A stretch of 64,000 bases of DNA from VRUE01 sp963728835 (GTDB lineage Bacteria; Actinomycetota; Thermoleophilia; Solirubrobacterales; 70-9). The stretch lies in assembly GCA_963728835.1 (NCBI GenBank), contig CAVSKZ010000002.1, positions 124,001 to 188,000 of the forward strand. The letters are read 5' to 3'. Shown piece by piece: positions 50,276 through 60,700 of the stretch. The position numbers and the translations under genes are program-made. The notes beneath the pieces were generated by a model. The model was not told the origin of the DNA. It did no database searches and saw only the letters and a program-made list of their open reading frames with translations. The number at the start of each line of letters is the position of its first letter. The stretch's first letter is position 1.

Positions 50276-51253
50276 GGGGTTGGACTGGGTCAGTAGCGAG
50301 CGGATGACAATGGCAAGGGGGCGGGGTTCACGTTCGACCTGCTCCCATGTGCAGCGCGAGACGCGCCAGCCCGCTGCCTGCAGGCGTTGCTCACGCCGAC
50401 GATCGTGCTGGAAGGCGGAGCGCGTGCCGTGGAAGCGCATGCTGTCGGCCTCGACTATCAAACCCTCGTCGCGCCAGAGAAAGTCCGGCTTGTATGTACG
50501 GCCTTCGACGCGCAGCGAGACGTTCACCTCCGGCTGGGGAAGGCCCGCTCGGCTGCACATGCGCAGGAACATTCGCTCCAGTTCGCTGCGGGTGCGCCGT
50601 GTCTCGGGGTGAATGTCATCGACGAGCATGCGCAGCCTCGCCACCCCGCGACGCCCCCGACAGCGCCGGATCAGCTTTCGCAGGGTCGAAAGATCCACGA
50701 CACGGAGCACCTCCGCCTCGGCGAGGGCCTTTCTCAGCTCTTCGATGGGGAGAACCGTCGCCAGGTCGAGGAGGGTCCGCTCGACAGTGGTGCAGGGAAT
50801 GCCGTTGACGACGGTGCAGTCGGCGCGGCACAAGGTTCCGTCGCGGTGAGCGGCGATCCCGGCCGGGCTGCGGCCACGGCGGCGGGGCGCCGTGACATCC
50901 ACCCTGGCGCACCGGTCGTCTCGAATACCCCAAAGCAGAGCCGCGGAACGGTGCGAGAGAACGGCGTCCACCCCGCAGGCGAGCACAGCCGCAAGCAAGC
51001 GCGCCTCAATGGAGAGGGAGGCATGCCCAACCGCAAAGACCCGGTCGTGGACTCGGTGCAGACGGCCCGTCAAGAGCCGGCCGTGCGCGGCGCTTTCGCT
51101 CATCCCGAGCGCTTGCAGTTGCTCCAGCGTCACCAGACCGCGCTGGCGGAGCGCGATCTCGGCGATCTCGACATCCCAGCCATCCTGCCGACGGGACGAA
51201 ATCGTCCCCGGTGCGGCGGATTTCGTCCCGTCGGCGGGTGAGATGGACGGCAT
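50261..51253 (-). CDS. DUF559 endonuclease-like protein with AbiEi-type winged helix
   Basis: The 330-residue protein has an N-terminal AbiEi-like winged helix (EIALRQRGLVTLEQLQALGM, GRLHRVHDRVFAVG), an AbiEi middle part and a C-terminal DUF559/Vsr-like nuclease fold (YKPDFLWRDEGLIVEADSM, QRLQAAGWRVSRCTWEQV). Such proteins are common, multicopy and poorly understood in actinobacteria; nuclease activity is inferred from the fold. The first residues (SPADGTKSAAPGTISSRR) come from palindrome copy 2, and the stop lies in copy 1. The winged helix needs translation from upstream of GTG alternatives, so the palindrome is most likely translated. Confidence 0.8.
   Translation of the reverse strand: MPSISPADGTKSAAPGTISSRRQDGWDVEIAEIALRQRGLVTLEQLQALGMSESAAHGRLLTGRLHRVHDRVFAVGHASLSIEARLLAAVLACGVDAVLSHRSAALLWGIRDDRCARVDVTAPRRRGRSPAGIAAHRDGTLCRADCTVVNGIPCTTVERTLLDLATVLPIEELRKALAEAEVLRVVDLSTLRKLIRRCRGRRGVARLRMLVDDIHPETRRTRSELERMFLRMCSRAGLPQPEVNVSLRVEGRTYKPDFLWRDEGLIVEADSMRFHGTRSAFQHDRRREQRLQAAGWRVSRCTWEQVEREPRPLAIVIRSLLTQSNPRRRD
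51187..51235. repeat. Palindrome family A, copy 2 (translated start of the DUF559 gene)
   Basis: Arms 51187-51203 (gccgacgggacgaaatc) and 51219-51235 are perfect reverse complements with a 15-base loop. The same arm is found at 50225 and inside the lhr gene at 62080. Confidence 0.85.
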
Positions 51254-51330
51254 GGGAGGAGCCTTGCGGGTGCGGGCGCACGGGTGGTGCGCGCAGGGTC
51301 ACGGAACGGCGCCGGGAGACCCTCGAAATG

Positions 51331-51359
51331 CGAGAGGCCCGGCTGTGCCGGGCCTCTCG
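51331..51359 (-). terminator. groEL terminator
   Basis: A 13-bp perfect stem (cgagaggcccggc and complement) with a 3-base loop lies 48 bases after the groEL stop on the same strand, before the DUF559 gene. Confidence 0.75.
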
Positions 51360-51407
51360 TCAAAGTCACTCGCCTGTTAGGACGAGGATACGCCTGGGCA
51401 GGCGTCG

Positions 51408-53045
<1,638 letters not shown>

Positions 53046-53093
53046 CTGATTTCAGTCCTCCTTGGTTCTTCTAAGTCCGTGGTTGGGCGACGG

Positions 53094-53384
53094 TCAGCCG
53101 AGCTTGGCGAGGATGTCCGACTCTTTGAGCACGAGAAGCTCCTCGTCCTCGACGGTGACCTCGGTGCCGCCGTATTTGGAATAGAGGACCTCGTCCCCCT
53201 CGGCGACGTCGAGGGGGATGCGCTTCTCCCCGTCCTCGTCCCATTTGCCGTCGCCAACGGCGACGACCTTGCCCTTTTGGGGCTTCTCCTTGGCCGTATC
53301 GGGAAGGACGATTCCGCTCGCGGTCGTCTCCTCCTCTTCGATCGGCTTCACGATCAGCCGGTCCCCGAGGGGCTTCAGCTTCAT
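53094..53384 (-). CDS. groES: Co-chaperonin GroES
   Basis: The 96-residue protein has KPLGDRLIVKPIEEEE, TASGIVLPDTAKEKPQKGKV with the mobile loop that contacts GroEL, and the end EELLVLKESDILAKLG. It is the cap of the GroEL ring. A CIRCE element lies upstream. Confidence 0.98.
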   Translation of the reverse strand: MKLKPLGDRLIVKPIEEEETTASGIVLPDTAKEKPQKGKVVAVGDGKWDEDGEKRIPLDVAEGDEVLYSKYGGTEVTVEDEELLVLKESDILAKLG

Positions 53385-53436
53385 CCGTATACCTCCGTCT
53401 GTGGGTCAGTAGGGGTCAGAAAAGTTCGAGACTGGG

Positions 53437-53463
53437 TTGGCACTCCCCATGTGAGAGTGCCAG
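53437..53463 (-). promoter_or_regulatory. CIRCE operator upstream of groES-groEL
   Basis: TTGGCACTC-N9-GAGTGCCAG matches the CIRCE inverted repeat (TTAGCACTC-N9-GAGTGCTAA) with the same 9-base spacer and 8-bp perfect arms. It lies 52 bases before the groES start. It should bind the heat-inducible repressor HrcA, whose gene is not in the window. Confidence 0.9.
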
Positions 53464-53491
53464 GCCTGAAAGATAGCGAGTCGAGCGAGCC

Positions 53492-53962
53492 CTAGCCGTT
53501 TGCGAGCAGGCGGCAGCCGAGGAGCTTCGATATTCCCTCGCCGCCGCGGGCCATCACCCAGTCGTGGTTCCACTTGAACACCGGGCGACCGACCGGCGCG
53601 ACCAGGTTCATCCAGGCCTTGGTCGTGGCGACGTTCCACTCGTAGAGCACCGCGGTCACGCCGTCGTGCTCGAAGAAGCGCCAGCGGCCGACGCCGGTCA
53701 GGTCGCCGACCGCGTCGCCTTCGAGCAGATGGGGCTCGATCCGCCTCATCGTCACCTCGAACTCGACCCGGTAGGGAAGCATGCTCCTCCAGACCATCCG
53801 GGCGACGGTGCCGACGTCCCCGTCCTCGCCGGGCCGAACCAGCTCGGCCCTCTCGACGCCGCGCCACCACACGGGCCAGCGCGCCTGGTCGTAGATCGCC
53901 TCCCAGACCGGCTCGCGGGGGGATTCGAGGAGCCAGCCGGTGAGGAACGAGTAGTGAGCCAA
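53492..53962 (-). CDS. SRPBCC family protein
   Basis: The 156-residue protein starts AHYSFLTGWLLESPREPVWEAI and has EFEVTMRRIEPHLLEGDAVG and TAVLYEWNVATTKAWMNL, in the order of START/Bet v 1-like folds. The C terminus contains a DWVMARGGEGISKLLGCRLL helix typical of the family. It probably binds a hydrophobic ligand. Confidence 0.82.
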   Translation of the reverse strand: MAHYSFLTGWLLESPREPVWEAIYDQARWPVWWRGVERAELVRPGEDGDVGTVARMVWRSMLPYRVEFEVTMRRIEPHLLEGDAVGDLTGVGRWRFFEHDGVTAVLYEWNVATTKAWMNLVAPVGRPVFKWNHDWVMARGGEGISKLLGCRLLANG

Positions 53963-53974
53963 CCCGGGCGCGAT

Positions 53975-54379
53975 TCAGTTATGGCGGGGGGTCTCTCCGT
54001 TGCCGAAATGCGCCCCCGGCGGCTCGACGATCTGCGAGAAGCGGATCACGGTGACGATTTCCTCCGGCGAGACCGGGCGGCCGTAGATCTGCTCGAGGAA
54101 CTTGGTCTCGTCCTCGAGGCGGCGGAACTCGGGGTTGTCGTGCTCGATGTCCCGCGGCGAGAGCTCGGAGATCCGCTTCACCTCGACGTCGTCGATGACC
54201 GCGGTGAAGATCTTCTCGCGCGGGCTGTGACGGAATCCGACCGTGATCCAGACGACCTGGCCGCGCTCGTACTTGTTGCTCTTGTCGCCGAGACGGATCG
54301 TGGCCGTCTTTCGGCCGCGCTTGAGCTGGTCGACGAAGATCGGCGAGTAGAAGTTGAGTACGTAGATGCCGCCCCTCAC
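53975..54379 (-). CDS. ASCH domain protein
   Basis: The 134-residue protein has the ASCH-like start YVLNFYSPIFVDQLKRGRKTATIR and GQVVWITVGFRHSP, a beta-barrel fold related to PUA that binds nucleic acid in other proteins. It has a C-terminal VTVIRFSQIVEPPG. The start is a GTG at 54379. It is 12 bases upstream of the SRPBCC gene on the same strand. Confidence 0.8.
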   Translation of the reverse strand: MRGGIYVLNFYSPIFVDQLKRGRKTATIRLGDKSNKYERGQVVWITVGFRHSPREKIFTAVIDDVEVKRISELSPRDIEHDNPEFRRLEDETKFLEQIYGRPVSPEEIVTVIRFSQIVEPPGAHFGNGETPRHN

Positions 54380-54463
54380 GCGGGCGAGCGTATCTGACGC
54401 TGGACGGGTATTGGGGAATGGCCTCTCAGGAAATGACCCCTATTGCCGATTAAGGACTGGAAA

Positions 54464-56350
54464 ATGCCGCGCCTGACTCCCACCCACGTTGGCCGCGTCC
54501 TCCGCGTGCTGCTGCTCGCGACGACCGCGTCGCTGTCGCTTGCCGCGGGAGGGGCAGCAGCGGCCACCTGCGGCGGCAAGCACGCGACGATCGTCGGCAC
54601 CCCCGGCAACGACACGATCGTCGGCAAGAAGGCGAGCGACGTGATCTACGGCGGCGGCGGCAACGACCGGATCGCCGGCGGTCCCAACGGCAACGACACG
54701 ATCTGCGGCGGGCCGGGGGACGACACGATCCACGGCGGCCGCGGCTACGACAAGCTCTACGGCGAAGGGGGCGACGACACGATCTTCGGGGAAACCGGGT
54801 CCGACCGCATCGACAGCGGCGGAGGCGACGATGCCCTGAGCGGGGAAAAGGGCAGCGACGGCCTCGACGGCGGCGCGGGCAGCGACGTCCTGCACGGGGA
54901 CAAAGGCGGCGACCGGCTCAACGGCGGCCCGGACAACGACTTCCTCAACGGCGACAAGGGCAGCGACAACGAGGAAGGCGGCTCGGGCGACGACGAAGTG
55001 CTTGGCGACAAGGGCAACGACCGCCTCGGCGGCGGCCCCGGCGAGGACCGGATCGAAGGCGGGCCAGGCGACGATCCCAGGCTCGACGGCGGGAGCGAGC
55101 GCGACTTCGTCTTCGGCGGAGCCGGCAGCGACGCGGCCGGCGGCGGGGACGGAGACGGGGACGTGGTCCGTGGCGACAGCGGGGAGGACACCCTCGACGG
55201 GGGCGGCGGAGCCCAGGACATCATCACCTACGCCAGCGCCACCCGCAGCGGCGTGATCGTCGATCTCGGCTCGGGGCGCTCGAAAGGCGACGGCCACGAC
55301 ACCCTGGTCGGGTTCGAGGACGTCGTCGGCTCGCCCCAGGGCGACCAGATCTCAGGCGACGGCGGCGTCAACCGCCTCGACGGGGGCGTCGGCGACGACG
55401 ACCTGAGTGGCGGTGGCGGCGGCGACGAAGCCTTCGGCGGCGCCGGCAGCGACGCCTGCGACGGGTTCGCCACCGAGCACTCCTGCGGCGCCGAGGAGGC
55501 CCCGCCCGCAGGAGGCACCTTCGTCATCCTCAACCAGGGACTCGACGGCAGCAGCCTGATCGTCCAGGGCGATCCCGGCCCGGACGACATCCACCTCTCC
55601 TTCAGCGGCGGCTGGGCCGTCTCCGACAGCGGGCCGATCGCGGCCGGGGAAGGCTGCGACAACACCGGGTCGGCCAATGCGGCAAGCTGCCCCACCGCCA
55701 CGGCGACCGGCCTGGTCGTGATCACCGGCGGCGACGGCAACGACTCGGTCGTCGTCGATCAGAGCGTGCCCGCCAGCGTCAAGGTGAGGGTCAACGGCAA
55801 CGCCGGCTCGGACACGCTCGTCGGCGGCGCCGGCGACGACGTGCTGGAAGCGGGCGAGAACTACAACGGGCCCGACAGCGGCAACGACACCCTGGTCGGC
55901 AACGCGGGCAGCGACGTGCTCTACGCGGACCCGGGCTCCGATCAGCTGGCGGGCGGCCCCGGCAACGATCTGCTCGTCTCCTCGGTGGTGGTCTGCCAGG
56001 GACACACCTACAGCGGCGGGCCAGGCGAGGACACCGCCTCCTACGGCCGCTCCAACGCCAGCATGCGGGTCGAGCTGAACGGCACCGGGGCACCCCCCGG
56101 CTGCGGCAGCCCCGACCGCGTCCTGGGCGACAACGAGGACCTCGAGGGCTCCGACGGCCCCGACGTGCTGGTCGGGGACAACGGCGTCAACAGCATCTTC
56201 GGGCACCTGGGCGCCGACACGTTCATCGGCAAGGGCGGCAACGACTCGATCGAAGCGATCGACGGCCGGCGCGACAAGGCGATCGTCTGCGGCAGCGGCA
56301 AAGACGAAGCCAACCGCGACCGCTCCGACCCGAAGCCGAGCAGCTGCTGA
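54464..56350 (+). CDS. Secreted RTX-like calcium-binding repeat protein
   Basis: The 628-residue protein has a signal peptide (RVLRVLLLATTASLSLAAGGA) and then many nonapeptide repeats of the form GGxGxDxhx, for example IYGGGGNDRIAGGPNGND, LHGDKGGDRLNGGPDND and LVGGAGDDVLEAGE, in two blocks (about residues 45-340 and 425-620) separated by a beta-rich domain (about 345-425, VILNQGLDGSSLIVQGDPG). These repeats wind into calcium-filled beta-rolls after export. In an actinobacterium it is probably exported by Sec. A function in adhesion or the cell surface is inferred. Confidence 0.88.
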   Translation: MPRLTPTHVGRVLRVLLLATTASLSLAAGGAAAATCGGKHATIVGTPGNDTIVGKKASDVIYGGGGNDRIAGGPNGNDTICGGPGDDTIHGGRGYDKLYGEGGDDTIFGETGSDRIDSGGGDDALSGEKGSDGLDGGAGSDVLHGDKGGDRLNGGPDNDFLNGDKGSDNEEGGSGDDEVLGDKGNDRLGGGPGEDRIEGGPGDDPRLDGGSERDFVFGGAGSDAAGGGDGDGDVVRGDSGEDTLDGGGGAQDIITYASATRSGVIVDLGSGRSKGDGHDTLVGFEDVVGSPQGDQISGDGGVNRLDGGVGDDDLSGGGGGDEAFGGAGSDACDGFATEHSCGAEEAPPAGGTFVILNQGLDGSSLIVQGDPGPDDIHLSFSGGWAVSDSGPIAAGEGCDNTGSANAASCPTATATGLVVITGGDGNDSVVVDQSVPASVKVRVNGNAGSDTLVGGAGDDVLEAGENYNGPDSGNDTLVGNAGSDVLYADPGSDQLAGGPGNDLLVSSVVVCQGHTYSGGPGEDTASYGRSNASMRVELNGTGAPPGCGSPDRVLGDNEDLEGSDGPDVLVGDNGVNSIFGHLGADTFIGKGGNDSIEAIDGRRDKAIVCGSGKDEANRDRSDPKPSSC

Positions 56351-56366
56351 GCGACTCCGGTCGCGC

Positions 56367-57068
56367 TCAGAAGATGTAGTTGCGCAGCTTCTCCGCTGCG
56401 AGGACCGTGACCCGCCCGCGCCCCGGGCGGACGATCCCGGCCCGCTCGAGGTCGGCGAGGAAGCGGCTGACGCTCTCGCGGGAGGTGCCGGCGAGCTGGG
56501 CCAGATCGGCCTGGTTCATCTGGATCGTCACCTCGCCGCCCTCCTCCGAGCGCGGCGCCTCCTCGGCGACCAGCTGGGAAAGCACGCCCGCGACGCGGCT
56601 GGGGACGGTCTGGAACGACTGGCGCGAGATCCGCTCGTTCGCCGTGCGCAACCGGCGCACCAGAGCCGCGATCAGCTTCACCGTGATCTCGGGGTTGCGG
56701 GCGAGCAGCGCCCGAACCTCTCCCGCGGGCAGGGCGAGCAGCTCCCCGTCCGCGAGGGCCTCGACGCTGGCCGAGCGCACCTCGCCGTCGAGCATCGCCA
56801 GCTCGCCGAAGATGTCGCCGCTGCCGAGCGTCGCCAGGGTGATCGCCCGCCCGTCGGAGTGCTCGCGGGTGACGCGGAAGCTGCCGTCGCGGACGATGTA
56901 GCAGGCGTCGGAGTGGTCCCCCTCGTGGAAGACCCGCGTGCCCGCCGGGAACGAACGGGCGACCGCCACGCGTGAGAAGCGCTCCAGCTCGCCCTCCTTG
57001 AGGTCGGCGAAGAGCGGCACGCTGCGCAGCAGCTCGACCGGGCCCTGCGCCTCCTCGCGATCCGCCAT
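56367..57068 (-). CDS. Crp/Fnr family transcriptional regulator
   Basis: The 233-residue protein has a cyclic-nucleotide-binding domain (about 15-130: PAGTRVFHEGDHSDACYIV, GSGDIFGELAMLDGEVRSASVEA) and a Crp-type winged helix (QMNQADLAQLAGTSRESVSRFL). The GELA/RSA pair matches the phosphate-binding cassette, so it may bind cAMP. It lacks an Fnr-type N-terminal Cys cluster. It is divergent from the GNAT gene. Confidence 0.92.
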   Translation of the reverse strand: MADREEAQGPVELLRSVPLFADLKEGELERFSRVAVARSFPAGTRVFHEGDHSDACYIVRDGSFRVTREHSDGRAITLATLGSGDIFGELAMLDGEVRSASVEALADGELLALPAGEVRALLARNPEITVKLIAALVRRLRTANERISRQSFQTVPSRVAGVLSQLVAEEAPRSEEGGEVTIQMNQADLAQLAGTSRESVSRFLADLERAGIVRPGRGRVTVLAAEKLRNYIF

Positions 57069-57117
57069 CGAAGGGATTATCGCGGAGTGGCTTGGATGGT
57101 TGATCTAGGGTGGGCCG

Positions 57118-57723
57118 ATGCCGCCGCCGACCATGCAGATCAGAGCGGCGACGGAGGACGATCGCGAGGCGATTGCCGAGTGCCTCGCGCTGGCCTTCGC
57201 GGACGACCCGGCCTGGGCGCACCTGCTTCCCGACGACTCGATCAGAGGGGAGCAGCTCCTGGCTTTCTTCACGCTCGAGATCGAGTCCCTGCTCCCGGCA
57301 TACCGCCAGGCCTGGATCGTCGAGGACGGCAGCGGTGCCGCGATCTGGGGACTACCCGGGGAGTGGCGGGTGCCGCTGGCGAAGGAACTGCGTCACGCAC
57401 CCCAGATGGCGAAGGTCTTCGGCCGCCGCCTGCCGCTGGCGATCTGGACGCTGCTGCGCCTGGAACGCCATCACCCCCGGGCACCGCACTGGTACCTGCA
57501 TTTCCTGGGGGTGGAACCCCGCCGCCAGGGACGGGGCCTCGGTGGGGCGCTGCTGGCCCCGATGCTCGATCTGTGCGATCGCGAGGGGATCCCCGCTTAC
57601 CTGGAGTCGAGCACCGAGCGCAACCAGGCGCTGTACGAACGCAATGGCTTCGACCTGACCGGGACCTTCGACATGCCCGGCGGGGGTCCGCCGGTCCGCG
57701 AGATGTGGCGGGAGCCCGCCTGA
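57118..57723 (+). CDS. GNAT family N-acetyltransferase
   Basis: The 201-residue protein has MQIRAATEDDREAIAECLALAF at the start, the acetyl-CoA motif YLHFLGVEPRRQGRGLGGALLA and the C-terminal AYLESSTERNQALYERNGF. The order and spacing match the RimI-like group acting on small molecules. Start ATG 57118, or 57133. Confidence 0.9.
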   Translation: MPPPTMQIRAATEDDREAIAECLALAFADDPAWAHLLPDDSIRGEQLLAFFTLEIESLLPAYRQAWIVEDGSGAAIWGLPGEWRVPLAKELRHAPQMAKVFGRRLPLAIWTLLRLERHHPRAPHWYLHFLGVEPRRQGRGLGGALLAPMLDLCDREGIPAYLESSTERNQALYERNGFDLTGTFDMPGGGPPVREMWREPA

Positions 57724-57730
57724 GACGTCC

Positions 57731-60700
57731 TCAGCGCGCCGCCAGCGTCAGCTTGCGAGGGCCACCACGGCTGAAGCCGGCCTCCAGCAGGGCGTCCTCG
57801 TGCCCGGAGCCGATCACCGGGTCGCCGTCGAGCTTCTCCACCGCGAGCTTCGGCAGGCGGCCGGAGACCACAGAATCGGCGAGGGCCCGCACGGCGGCGG
57901 CCAGCTCGTCGGGGTCGAGCTCGACCAGGCGGACCACCCCTTTTCCGCCGCGCTCGACGTAGAGCACGGGGGCGCCGTCGCGGAGGAGGACGTGGGCGCC
58001 GGGCGTGCGGGTGGGGCGGCGGCCGCTGGGAGCCTTTGGCCAGGGCAGCGAGGCGCCGTAGGGATTGGCCGGGTCGGTGGCGGCGAGGAGGAGAAGGGAG
58101 CCGTCGTCTTCGGGGAGGGAGCGCAGCCGCTCGACCGCGCCGGGGAGGGCGAACTGGGCGCCGCCGAGGCCCTCGACGAAGTAGCCGCGGCGGGCGGTGC
58201 CGAGCAGCTCGAGGTTGCCCAGCTCGGCGTAGACGCTGGAAAAGCCGCCGGGGATGCCCTCGGCGAGGACGGTCTCGCGGGTGACGATGCCGTAGCGCTC
58301 CAGCATCAGCTCGGCCTGGGCCCGCAGCCGCGGGCCGGCAGCCGGGCCGTTCTCGAACAGCGCCGCGGTCAGCGACCAGCGGCCCTGCACGGCGGCCCCG
58401 CGGGCGCGGCTGCGGGCGAAGCGGCGACCGCCCTGCTCCGGCGGGCGGGCGGCGCGCTGGCGCGGCGATCGCAGGGGGGCGAAGGCGTCGTTGGTCACCT
58501 CGCCGGCCCAGGCGAGGTCCCAGAGCGCCCCGTGCAGCTCCTCGAGCGGATGGTCGAGGTCGGCGAGCAGGTCGATCCAGAAGTCCGGCCCCGCCGCAAG
58601 CCGCTCGCGGATCGCGTCGTGCACCTCGCCCTCGGGCCGCTCCAGCTTCAGGTTGGCCGGCGGCGGGCCGGCGAGCCGGACGTCGTCGCGGAAGTAGAGG
58701 GCGACGCGGCCGTCGTTGCGACCCCGCGCGCCGGCGCCGATCCAGACCAGCTCGCCGCTGGTGCAGAGTTCGTCGAGCCAGGCGGGCGAGTAGGCGCCGA
58801 GCCGCCGCGGCAGCACGTCGCCCTCCCAGACCTTGGGCGTCAGCGCCACTCCTTGCAACGGCACCAGCGCCTCGCGCAGGCGGTCGGGCCCTGCTCCGGC
58901 GGCGCGGTGGGCGTCGACGTTCTGCCAGCTCGGCAGGAAGCGGGCGAAGCGGTCGCGCGCGGCCGGTTCGACCTCGCGGCGCAGGTGGGCGAGGCTGGCG
59001 CGGCGGACCCGGCGCAGGACGTCGGAGTCGCACCACTCGCGCTCGGTGCCGCCCGGCAGCAGCTCGCCGCGGACCAGGGTGCCAGCCTGCTCCAGCTCGC
59101 GCAGCGCCGGGGTCGGGTCGACCCCGTAGCGGCCCGCCAGGTGGGCGGTCGGGAAGGGACCGTGCGTGCGTGCGTACCGCCGCACCAGGGCGAGAAGCGG
59201 GTCGGGGTGCTCGGCGAGGAAGCTGTCCGGCAACCCGGCGGGCGCCGGAACCCCCAGCGCGTCGCGGTACATCCCGGCGTGCTCGGCGGCGATGTAGCGC
59301 TCCTCCCCGTTGACCCGCACCAGGGCGGCGCGGCGCTCGGCGACGAGCTTCTCCAGCATCGAGGCGGCCGAGTAGCCCTTGGCGACGCGCTCGGCGCACT
59401 CCTCCGCGCTCAGGTCCCCCAGGTTTCGCAGCACCTGCTGCAGGGCGTCGCGGTCCCCGGCGCGCCCGGCCTCGGTGCGGTGCTGGAGCTGGGCCTCGAC
59501 CTCGACCAGCGCCTCGGGGTCGATCAGCTCGCGCAGCTCCTCCTGGCCGAGCAGCTCGCGCAGCAGGTCGCGGTCGAGCGCCAGCGCGGCGGCGCGGCGC
59601 TCGGCGTTCGGCGTGTCCCCCTCGTACATGTACGTCGCGACGTAGTCGAAGAGCAGCGAGGAGGCGAAGGGCGACGCGGTCGGGGTCTCGACCTCGACCA
59701 GGCTGAGCTTGCGCGAATGCAGGTCCGCCAGCAGCTGCTTCAGCGCCGGCAGGTCGAAGACGTCGCGCAGGCACTCGCGGTAGGTCTCCAGCACGACCGG
59801 GAAGCGGGGGAAGTCCCGCGCCACCTCGAGCAGGCTCTGCGCCTTCAGGCGCTGCTGCCACAGCGGCGTGCGCTTGCCCGGGTAGGCACGGGGGAGGAGC
59901 AGCGAGCGAGCGGCGTTCTCGCGGAAGTGGGAGCCGAAGAGGGCGGAGCCGGAGAGCTCGCCGACGACGAGGTCCTCGAGCTCGTCGGGCTCGACCAGGA
60001 CCAGATCGGCCGGCGGCGGCACGTCGGCGTCGGGGAGGTGGACGACGATCCCGTCGTCGGACCAGATCGCGTCGGCCTCGAGCTCGCGCTCGGCGCGGAT
60101 CTTGGCCGCCAGCGCCAGGCCCCAGGCGGCGTGGACGCGGCCGCCGTAGGGCGAGAGCACGCAGAGCCGCCAGTCGCCGATCTCGTCGCGGAAGCGCTCG
60201 ACCACGATCGTCTCGTCGGAGGGGACGACGCGGGTCGCCGCCTGCTGCTCGCGCAGGTAGGCGACCAGGTTCTCGGCGGCGCGCCGGTCGAGGTCGTAGT
60301 CCTTCGCCAGCTCCTTCGGCTCGCGCGAGACCGCCTCGCGGGCGAAGGCGCCGATCGCCCGGCCCAGCTCGGCCGGGCGGCCGATCCCGTCGCCCTTCCA
60401 GAAGGGGACGGCGCCGGGCACGCCGGGCGCAGGCGTGACGATGACGCGGTCGCGGGTGATTTCCTCGATCCGCCAGGTGGTCGCCCCGAGCAGGAAGGTC
60501 TGGCCGGGGCGGGCCTCGTAGACCATCTCCTCGTCGAGCTCGCCGACGCGGCGGCCGTCGGGCAGGTGGACGCCGTAGAGGCCGCGGTCGGGGATCGTGC
60601 CGGCGTTGGTGACGACCAGCTGCCGGGCGCCTTTGCGGCCGTGCATCGTGCCGGCGGTTCGGTCCCAGACGATCCGCGGGCGCAGCTCGGCGAAGCGGTC

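Noticed and set aside
54600..56300. Regular DNA repeats that could look like a CRISPR array
   Set aside because: They are codons of the RTX nonapeptides, vary in sequence and have no constant spacer length. No CRISPR array or cas gene was seen in the window.
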